From assembly GCA_028284045.1 (NCBI GenBank), contig JANQSN010000020.1:1-39814 (forward strand): a stretch of DNA of 39,814 nt. The letters run 5' to 3'. Below, piece by piece: positions 33,875 to 39,814 of the stretch. Below the pieces are notes generated by a model. That model was not told the origin of the DNA. It saw nothing but the letters and a program-made list of their open reading frames with translations, and ran no database searches. The position numbers were made by a program, and so were the translations under genes. The first letter of the stretch is position 1. Every line of letters begins with the position of its first letter. The DNA is from Alphaproteobacteria bacterium (GTDB lineage Bacteria > Pseudomonadota > Alphaproteobacteria > DSM-16000 > Inquilinaceae).

Positions 33875-35128
33875 ATGAGGACGCTTCAAACCCATTGGCT
33901 GCGCCGCGGCGCTTTGGTCGCCGGTGCGGCGGGCATCGCGCTGTCCGGTGCGACGGCAGTCGCCCAGGACGAGGGGCCGATCCGCATCGGCGTCCTGGAG
34001 GACCAGTCCGGCGAGTTCGCCGCCGCGACCATCCAGAAGGTGCACGGCGCGGAGCTGGCCGCCGCGGAGATCAACGCCGCCGGCGGCATCCTCGGCCGCG
34101 AGATCGAGCTGGTCATCTACGACCCGCAATCCGACAACCGCCGCTATCAGGAGCTGATGCGCCGCATCCTGCAGCGCGACAATGTGGACGTCGTGTTCGC
34201 CGGCTTCTCGTCGGCCTCGCGCGAGGCGGTGCGGCCGATCGTCAACCAGTTCGACGCGCTGTACTTCTACACCAACCAGTACGAAGGCGGTGTGTGCGAC
34301 GCCAATGTCGTCGCCACCGGCGCGGTGCCGGAACAGCAGTTCTCCACGCTGGTCCCGTGGATGATGGAGACCTACGGACCGCGGGTCTACACCATCGCCG
34401 CGGACTACAATTTCGGCCAGATCTCTGCGGAATGGGTGCGCCAGCTCGTCGAAGACGGCGGCGGCGAGATGGTCGGGGAGGAGTTCATCCCGCTTGGCGT
34501 CTCCCAGTTCTCCCAGACCATCCAGAACATCCAGGAAGCCGCCCCGGACGTCCTGATGACGCTGCTGGTCGGCACCGCCCAGGCCTCGTTCTACGAGCAG
34601 GCGGCCGCCGCCGATCTGGGCATCCCGATGGGTAGCTCCGTCAACGTCGCCCAGGGCTACGAGCATCGCCGGTTCGACCCGCCGGCGCTGGCCGGCATGC
34701 ATGTCACGGCCAACTACATCGAAGAGGTCGAGACCCAGGCCAGCCTGGACTTCGTGGAGCGCTGGCGGGCGATGTTCCCGGACGAGGTCTACATCAACCA
34801 GCCGGGCCAGAACTCCTATGTCGGCATCTATCTCTATGCCGCGGCGGTGGAGATGGCCGGCACGACGGAGAAGGAGGCGGTGCGCGCCGCCATCCAGACC
34901 GGCGAGATCTGCCATGACGCGCCGGAAGGCCAGGTCTGCATCGATCCGGCCAGCCAGCATGCCTCCCACACCATCTATCTGGTGCAGGTGGGCGAGGATC
35001 ACTCGATCAGCATTCCCCAGGTCTGGGAAGGCATCGAGCCCTACTGGCTGGGCGAAGCCGGCTGCGACCTGACGGTGCGCGACCACGACGCGCAGTACAC
35101 GCCGAGCAACCCGCCGCCCGCCGAGTAA
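33875..35128 (+). CDS. Urt/amide-type ABC transporter substrate-binding protein
   Basis: This 417-residue periplasmic binding protein belongs to the branched-chain amino acid/urea/short-amide family (UrtA, FmdD). A Sec signal peptide covers about residues 1-31 (RRGALVAGAAGIALSG, cleavage after AVA). The mature part begins GPIRIGVLEDQSGEFAA. The cleft segment IVNQFDALYFYTNQYEGGVC and the run YNFGQISAEWVRQLVEDGG follow. It resembles the preceding AmiC-like protein in fold. The start ATG 33875 is set by AGGAG eight bases upstream; a TTG one codon earlier is less likely. It delivers substrate to the permeases encoded next. The ligand is probably formamide, acetamide or urea; the enzyme gene in the operon favours amides. 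Confidence 0.9.
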   Translation: MRTLQTHWLRRGALVAGAAGIALSGATAVAQDEGPIRIGVLEDQSGEFAAATIQKVHGAELAAAEINAAGGILGREIELVIYDPQSDNRRYQELMRRILQRDNVDVVFAGFSSASREAVRPIVNQFDALYFYTNQYEGGVCDANVVATGAVPEQQFSTLVPWMMETYGPRVYTIAADYNFGQISAEWVRQLVEDGGGEMVGEEFIPLGVSQFSQTIQNIQEAAPDVLMTLLVGTAQASFYEQAAAADLGIPMGSSVNVAQGYEHRRFDPPALAGMHVTANYIEEVETQASLDFVERWRAMFPDEVYINQPGQNSYVGIYLYAAAVEMAGTTEKEAVRAAIQTGEICHDAPEGQVCIDPASQHASHTIYLVQVGEDHSISIPQVWEGIEPYWLGEAGCDLTVRDHDAQYTPSNPPPAE

Positions 35129-35219
35129 CGTCGGCCGACGCCGAAGCCGGGGCGGGCGGGGCGATCCCCCGTCCGCCCCGGCCGCGCGTGTGTTCGGGAC
35201 CTTAAGAACGCAAAACCGC

Positions 35220-36086
35220 ATGCTGCCGTCGATCTTCGCCTTCCTCTTCCAGTTCGGCGACGCCTTCGCCTTCCTGGTGCTGGCCGCCGCGGGGCTGGCC
35301 ATCATCTTCGGCATGATGGGCGTCATCAATCTGGCGCATGGCGAGTTCATCATGTGCGGCGCCTATGTGACGGTGGCCGCGGCGAGGGCCGGCCTGCCGA
35401 TGCCGGCGGCGATCGCCTGCGGCGCGCTGGCCGCCGGCATCGTCGGCATCGTGCTGGAACGGCTGGTGATCCAGCGCCTGCTGCACCGGCCGCTCGACAC
35501 CATCGTCGCCACCTGGGGGATCAGCCTGATCGCCACCCAGGGCACGCTGATCGTGCTGGGCTCCACCATGCCCGGGATCGGCACGCCCTTCGGCAGCTTC
35601 TCGGTCGGCGAGTTCTCCTATTCGGTCTATCGCGTGCTGTTGATGGCGATCGCCGTCCTGCTGCTGATCGGGCTCTATCTGCTGTTTCACAAGACGCGCT
35701 ATGGCGTGCTGGCGCGCGCGACCATCCAGGTCCCGTCCATGGCCAGCGCGCTGGGCGTCAACACCGCCGTGGTGCACAGCCTGACCTTCGGCATCGGCGC
35801 GGCGCTGGCCGGCCTGGCCGGCGGGCTCTACGCGCCGACCATGACGCTGGTGCCGACCATGGGCACCGCCTTCATCGTCGAGGCCTTCGTGACGGTGGTC
35901 GTCGGCGGTGGCGACGTCTTCCTCGGCACCGCGCCGGCGGCGGTGGTGCTGGCCTTCGTCAAGGCGCTGATGATCAACTGGTACGGCCAGCTCTTCGGGC
36001 TGATCGGCCTGCTGCTGGCGGTGATCATCGTCATCCGCCTGCTGCCGCGCGGCCTGTCGGGCTGGATCCTGCGGGGGCGGGAATGA
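35220..36086 (+). CDS. Urt/LivH-type ABC transporter permease
   Basis: This 288-residue inner-membrane permease has about eight hydrophobic segments and belongs to the LivH/UrtB group. It contains GLAIIFGMMGVINLAHGEFI, the strongly conserved N-terminal motif with NLAHGE, plus RATIQVPSMASALGVNT in the cytoplasmic coupling loop (asparagine and methionine positions differ from LivH) and TFGIGAALAGLAGGLYAP. A GTG at 35190 would add ten residues, but neither start has a strong ribosome-binding site; ATG 35220 is preferred. Its stop overlaps the next gene (ATGA). It forms half of the channel for the operon's substrate. Confidence 0.92.
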   Translation: MLPSIFAFLFQFGDAFAFLVLAAAGLAIIFGMMGVINLAHGEFIMCGAYVTVAAARAGLPMPAAIACGALAAGIVGIVLERLVIQRLLHRPLDTIVATWGISLIATQGTLIVLGSTMPGIGTPFGSFSVGEFSYSVYRVLLMAIAVLLLIGLYLLFHKTRYGVLARATIQVPSMASALGVNTAVVHSLTFGIGAALAGLAGGLYAPTMTLVPTMGTAFIVEAFVTVVVGGGDVFLGTAPAAVVLAFVKALMINWYGQLFGLIGLLLAVIIVIRLLPRGLSGWILRGRE

Positions 36087-37228
36087 GCGGGCCCGCCGAC
36101 ATGGGATCGGCCAAGCCGGCCTCGGTGCCCTCGGCCGCCGGGCGCGACCGCGGGCACCGCGTGCGCCGCGGCTTCCTCGGCACGCTCAAGCTGGTGAACG
36201 GCCCCCAGACGCTGGGCCGCGGGCCCATCTTCTGGTCGGGCTTCGTCGTCGCCTGCCTCTTGGCCGGGATCTATCCGCTGTTCGCCGACGGCTGGACGGT
36301 CGGCAACACCGCGTACTTCTTCACCTGGACCTTCATGGCCATGGGCCTGTCGGTGATCTGGGGCTATGCGGGGGCGCTCAGCTTCGGCCAGACCGCATTT
36401 TTTGGCTTGTCCGGCTACGCCTACGGCGTGCTGACGATCAATATCGGCAGCGCCTATGGCTTCACCTTCGCCGCGCTGGTGCTGGCGGTCGGCCTGGCGG
36501 CGGTCTTCGCGCTGTCGCTCGGCTATTTCCTGTTCTATGGGCGGATCAGCGGCGTCTTCCTCGGCATCGTCACGCTGTCGGTGACGCTGGTCCTGGAAAC
36601 CTTCATGGCGCAGACCGCCGGGCCGGAATGGGCGATCGGCGCTGCGCGGCTGAACGGCTTCAACGGCATGACCGGGATGCCGCCGCTGACCGTGCCGTGG
36701 CCCGGCGGCGATATCGCGCTGTGGCCCGACATCCCGCTCTACTACCTGCTGCTGGGGGCGATGATAGCCTGCTATCTGGGCTTGCGGATCGTCGTCAATT
36801 CGCGCTTCGGCAATGTGCTGGTGGCGATCCGCGAGAACCCCGACCGGGCGGAGATGCTGGGCTACGACATCCGCCGCTACCAGCTCGGCGCGTTCATCAT
36901 CGGCAGCAGCCTGGCCGGGCTGTCGGGCGTGCTCTACACCGCCTGGGGCCAGTACATCACGCCGAACTCCATGGGGCTCTACGCCGCCGCCCTGCCGATC
37001 GTCTGGGTCGCCGTGGGCGGGCGCAGCGACCTGACGGCGACGCTGATCGGCACGCTGCTGGTCTTATGGGTATTCCAGACCCTGACCATCTACGGCAGCC
37101 AATACGCGCTCGTCGTGATGGGCGCGATGCTGCTGGTCACCGTGCTGTTCGCCCCGCGCGGCCTGATCATCGGCGTCGCCGATCTCGGCGGCTGGCTCAG
37201 GGCGCGCCTGCGCCGGGGGCGGTCATGA
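36083..37228 (+). CDS. Urt/LivM-type ABC transporter permease
   Basis: This 381-residue inner-membrane permease belongs to the LivM/UrtC group. It has a cytoplasmic, charged N-terminus of about 45 residues and about ten hydrophobic segments. The family motif GLSVIWGYAGALSFGQTAFFG is followed by a Y-residue-rich second helix. The coupling loop is NVLVAIRENPDRAEMLGYDI, and the block FIIGSSLAGLSGVLYTAWG follows. ATG 36083 overlaps the previous stop (ATGA), which fixes it; the frame is open upstream but overlaps the first permease gene. It pairs with the preceding permease. Confidence 0.93.
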   Translation: MSGPADMGSAKPASVPSAAGRDRGHRVRRGFLGTLKLVNGPQTLGRGPIFWSGFVVACLLAGIYPLFADGWTVGNTAYFFTWTFMAMGLSVIWGYAGALSFGQTAFFGLSGYAYGVLTINIGSAYGFTFAALVLAVGLAAVFALSLGYFLFYGRISGVFLGIVTLSVTLVLETFMAQTAGPEWAIGAARLNGFNGMTGMPPLTVPWPGGDIALWPDIPLYYLLLGAMIACYLGLRIVVNSRFGNVLVAIRENPDRAEMLGYDIRRYQLGAFIIGSSLAGLSGVLYTAWGQYITPNSMGLYAAALPIVWVAVGGRSDLTATLIGTLLVLWVFQTLTIYGSQYALVVMGAMLLVTVLFAPRGLIIGVADLGGWLRARLRRGRS

Positions 37229-37941
37229 CGGCGATCCTGGCGACCGAAGGCCTGCAGAAGAATTTCGGCGGCGTGTTCGTCGCCCGCGACATCCGCTTCG
37301 CCATGCAGCCGGGCGAGATCCACTGCCTGATCGGCCCCAACGGCGCGGGTAAGTCGTCCTTCTTCCGCCTGGTGCTGGGCCAGCACAAACCCAATGCCGG
37401 CGCCATCTTCTTCGACGGGGCGGAGATCACCGCGCTGAAACCGTTCGAGCGGATCCGCCGCGGCCTCAGCGTGAAGTTCCAGGTGCCGGGCATCTTCAAG
37501 GCGCTGACCGTCTGGCAGAATCTGGAGATCGCCTTGCAGGACCATCTGTCCGGGGATTCGCTGGCGGCGGAGATCCGCGAGACCCTGGCCTTCGTCGACC
37601 TGGCCGGCCAGGCGCGCGAGCGGGCCGGCAACCTGTCCCACGGCCAGCAGCAATGGCTGGAGATCGGCATGGCGATCAGCCTGAAGCCGAAGCTGTTGCT
37701 GCTGGACGAGCCGACCGCCGGCATGTCCGACGACGAGACGGCCAAGACCGGCGACATGGTGCACCGGCTGAACCGGGAGGGCATGAGCATCCTGGCGGTC
37801 GAGCACGACATGACCTTCGTCAAGCAGATCGCCCAGCGGGTCACCGTGCTGCATTTCGGCGAGATCTTCGCCCAGGGCACGATCGACGAGATCGTCGCCG
37901 ACGAGCGGGTCGCCGAGATCTATCTCGGCAAGGCGCAATGA
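37225..37941 (+). CDS. Urt/LivG-type ABC transporter ATPase
   Basis: This 238-residue ABC ATPase belongs to the LivG/UrtD group. It has Walker A IGPNGAGKSSFFRLVLG, Q-loop FQVPGIFKALTVWQNLEIAL, signature LSHGQQQWLEIGMA (the LSHGQQQWLEI form is typical of UrtD), Walker B LLLDEPTAGMSDDE and switch VEHDM. It starts at ATG 37225, overlapping the permease stop (ATGA), and its own stop overlaps the next gene (ATGA). With the following ATPase it forms the heterodimeric motor. The UrtD-like signature motif is evidence for a urea/amide transporter rather than a branched-chain amino acid one. Confidence 0.93.
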   Translation: MTAILATEGLQKNFGGVFVARDIRFAMQPGEIHCLIGPNGAGKSSFFRLVLGQHKPNAGAIFFDGAEITALKPFERIRRGLSVKFQVPGIFKALTVWQNLEIALQDHLSGDSLAAEIRETLAFVDLAGQARERAGNLSHGQQQWLEIGMAISLKPKLLLLDEPTAGMSDDETAKTGDMVHRLNREGMSILAVEHDMTFVKQIAQRVTVLHFGEIFAQGTIDEIVADERVAEIYLGKAQ

Positions 37942-38651
37942 GCCCGGCCCCGCATCTGCAGGTCACGGGCCTGCGCGCCGGCTATGGCGGCAAGCCGGTG
38001 CTGCAGGGCATCGACCTCGCCGTCGGCCGCGGCCAGATCGTCGCCGTGATCGGCCGCAACGGCGTCGGCAAGACGACGCTGATGCGCGCGCTGATGGGCC
38101 TGTTGCCGGCCACCGCCGGCGTCATCCGCATCGCCGATAGCGAGGTGACGCGTCTTGCGCCGCACCGCCGCGCCCGGCTCGGCATCGGCTATATCCCGCA
38201 AGGCCGCGACGTGTTCCCGCGGATGACCGTGTCGGAAAACCTCCAGGTCGGCGAGACCCTGTGCCGCGACGGCGCCGCGCCGGACTACGAGGGCGTATAC
38301 CGCGACTTCCCGATCCTCAAGGAACGGGCCGATCAGCGCGCCGGCACCCTGTCCGGCGGCCAGCAGCAGCAGCTCGCCATCGCGCGCGCCCTGGTGGGCC
38401 GCCCGGAGATCATTCTCCTGGACGAACCGTCGGAGGGTATCCAGCCCTCCATCGTCCAGGACATCGCGCGCGCGGTGCGCGATCTGAACCGCTCGCTCGG
38501 CCTGACTGTCCTGTTCGTGGAGCAGAATCTGGACATGATCATGTCGCTCGCCCAGCACTGCTTTGTCATGGACAAGGGCCAGATCACCGCCAGCCTCAGC
38601 CCGGACGAGCTGCACGACCGAGACACCGTGCGCCGGGCGCTGGCGCTGTAG
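37938..38651 (+). CDS. Urt/LivF-type ABC transporter ATPase
   Basis: This 237-residue ABC ATPase belongs to the LivF/UrtE group. It has Walker A IGRNGVGKTTLMRALMGLLP (the RNGVGKTT form is typical of UrtE), Q-loop IPQGRDVFPRMTVSENLQVG, signature LSGGQQQQLAIARALV, Walker B IILLDEPSEGIQPSIVQDI (the SEGIQPSI form is typical of UrtE) and switch VEQNLD. It is the last transporter gene, coupled to the previous one by an ATGA overlap. Formamidase starts 66 bases downstream, so all are probably on one transcript. Confidence 0.94.
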   Translation: MSPAPHLQVTGLRAGYGGKPVLQGIDLAVGRGQIVAVIGRNGVGKTTLMRALMGLLPATAGVIRIADSEVTRLAPHRRARLGIGYIPQGRDVFPRMTVSENLQVGETLCRDGAAPDYEGVYRDFPILKERADQRAGTLSGGQQQQLAIARALVGRPEIILLDEPSEGIQPSIVQDIARAVRDLNRSLGLTVLFVEQNLDMIMSLAQHCFVMDKGQITASLSPDELHDRDTVRRALAL

Positions 38652-38717
38652 ACGGGGTCGGGACGGGACCGCAGCGTCCCCACGCGATCCGCCATATCCG
38701 ATGAGGGAGGGTTAAGC

Positions 38718-39707
38718 ATGTCCTGGTTGGAGAACTCGATCATGGCGTCCCGCGGCGTCGCCAAGGGCCAGGCCGGCGCGCATCACCGCCTGACGGAGGA
38801 ACGCCAGGGCAAGTACCACTATGTCTACGGCGCCTTCGCCGAGCCGGTGCTGACCATCCAGCCGGGCGACGTGGTGGAGGTGGAGACCCATGACGCCTTC
38901 GAGGGCAAGATAACCTCGGTCGACGACAAGCCGTCGGAAAAGCTGAACATCCCCTATCTCAACCCGCAGAACGGGCCGATCTTCGTCGACGGAGCGGAGA
39001 AGGGGGACTGCCTGGCGGTCTATATCCATTCCGTGAAGCCGCGCGGGCCCCAGCCGGTCGGCACCACCTGCCTGATCAAGGAGTTCGGCGGCCTGGTCGG
39101 CACCGCCAACACCGCCCTGCTGAACGAGCCGCTGCCGGAGATCGTGCGCAAGGTGCATGTCGACGAGGAAACCGGCGTGCGCTGGAGCGACCGCGTCACC
39201 CTGCCCTATGAGCCGTTCATCGGCACCATCGGCACCGCGCCGGAGATCGAGGCGATCACCTCGCTGCAGCCGGACTATTACGGCGGCAATATGGACCTGC
39301 CGGACGTCGCGCCCGGCGCGGTGATCTATCTGCCGGTCCAGCATGCCGGCGGCTACCTGCATCTCGGCGACTGCCATGCGGTGCAGGGGGACGGCGAGCT
39401 GTGCGGCGTGGCGATCGAGCAGCCGTCGACCACGACCCTTCAGGTCGACCTGATCAAGGGCATGACCATCGCCTGGCCGCGCCTGGAGACGGAGTCGATG
39501 CTGATGACCATCGGCAGCGCGCGGCCCTTGGAGGATGCCGCGCGCATCGCCTATCGCGAGCTGGTGCGCTGGGTCGCCGCCGATTACGGCTTCGAGACGC
39601 TGGAGGCCTATATGCTGCTGACCCAGTGCGGCAAGGTCCGCCTGGGCAACATGGTCGACCCGAAATACACCATCGGCGCCTCGATCCAGAAAACCTACCT
39701 GGCCTGA
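38718..39707 (+). CDS. fmdA: Acetamidase/formamidase (FmdA/AmdA family)
   Basis: This 329-residue cytoplasmic amidohydrolase belongs to the FmdA_AmdA family (PF03069), which cleaves formamide or acetamide to ammonia and the acid. Recognisable blocks are VETHDAFEGKI near residue 55, GPIFVDGAEKGDCLAVYIH, then LPVQHAGGYLHLGDCHAVQG with histidines and an aspartate suited to metal binding, GELCGVAIE, and GNMVDPKYTIGASIQKTYL at the end. ATG 38718 is preceded by a GAGGGAGG sequence at 38703-38710, an excellent ribosome-binding site. It provides the enzyme of the operon whose sensor, antiterminator and importer precede it. The exact amide cannot be read from sequence. Confidence 0.94.
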   Translation: MSWLENSIMASRGVAKGQAGAHHRLTEERQGKYHYVYGAFAEPVLTIQPGDVVEVETHDAFEGKITSVDDKPSEKLNIPYLNPQNGPIFVDGAEKGDCLAVYIHSVKPRGPQPVGTTCLIKEFGGLVGTANTALLNEPLPEIVRKVHVDEETGVRWSDRVTLPYEPFIGTIGTAPEIEAITSLQPDYYGGNMDLPDVAPGAVIYLPVQHAGGYLHLGDCHAVQGDGELCGVAIEQPSTTTLQVDLIKGMTIAWPRLETESMLMTIGSARPLEDAARIAYRELVRWVAADYGFETLEAYMLLTQCGKVRLGNMVDPKYTIGASIQKTYLA

Positions 39708-39728
39708 CCGGCTGCGCCAGCATTCAAG

Positions 39729-39766
39729 CCCTCCCCCTCGATGGGGGAGGGTGGGGAGGGGGTAAT
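39729..39766 (+). repeat. G-rich palindromic repeat, copy G
   Basis: Single copy of the A-F family, 21 bases after the formamidase stop. The tail ends GGGGGTAAT instead of GTGAT. A partner copy, and possibly another DUF559 unit, may lie beyond the right edge. Confidence 0.85.
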
Positions 39767-39814
39767 GGCGCCGTAACACCCGCGCTTGGCCGAGGGCAAT
39801 CTCGCCAACACAGA

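Noticed and set aside
1..39814. tRNA or rRNA genes
   Set aside because: No cloverleaf or conserved rRNA stretch was recognised on either strand; a covariance-model search would settle this.

Overview
The window is 39.8 kb of high-GC, densely coding bacterial DNA, most likely an alphaproteobacterium and perhaps a Rhodospirillales-type lineage (inference). Supporting signs are a DUF2125 protein, the order MJ0042 zinc-ribbon gene / ftsE-ftsX-plsC, PstA with a very large periplasmic insertion, an MCP ending in a PilZ domain, B12-dependent enzymes, and 'ccctcccc(c)tcgatgggggaggg'-type palindromic repeats. The left edge looks like a contig end: the first 72 bases are an inverted copy of bases 142-213.

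Layout. (1) 1-3869: methylmalonyl-CoA mutase small subunit (5'-truncated), large subunit and the MeaB GTPase. (2) 3912-4496: a DUF559 endonuclease-like gene bracketed by palindromic repeats. (3) 4535-6108, minus strand: a 90-residue Tat-exported peptide whose mature part is three 12-residue repeats, followed by a JmjC/cupin_4 oxygenase. This is the most novel-looking unit here. (4) 6282-13926: housekeeping and accessory genes, namely a DMT exporter, CIA30, glycerate kinase, a GNAT, a protoglobin-MCP-PilZ chemoreceptor, DUF2141, DUF2125 and a ChaC-like cyclotransferase. (5) 13927-14321: a repeat pair enclosing a decayed fragment that matches the start of the DUF559 unit. (6) 14322-19667: class II (B12) ribonucleotide reductase, an orphan ParD antitoxin, and ftsE-ftsX-plsC. 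(7) 19848-29719: a zinc-ribbon/DUF3426 protein, then the complete phosphate regulon phoR-pstS-pstC-pstA-pstB-phoU-phoB with a Pho-box-like site before pstS. (8) 29720-30840: a short low-GC islet with a REP pair and an XRE regulator plus DUF2975 membrane protein. (9) 31006-31710: an isoprenylcysteine-methyltransferase-like membrane protein. (10) 31868-39707: an amide-utilisation operon with a leader terminator, AmiC-like sensor, AmiR-like ANTAR antiterminator, five-gene Urt-type ABC transporter and acetamidase/formamidase. A last copy of the palindromic repeat lies at 39729-39766.

How the genes work together. Methylmalonyl-CoA mutase and its GTPase chaperone form the propionate-to-succinyl-CoA step, and with the class II RNR they imply cobalamin dependence. 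Pst/PhoU/PhoBR senses and imports phosphate. The last operon should import a short amide or urea-like solute, hydrolyse it to ammonia, and switch itself on by releasing the ANTAR protein to antiterminate its own leader. The peptide/oxygenase pair suggests cytoplasmic hydroxylation of an acidic repeat peptide followed by Tat export; this is inferred from context only.
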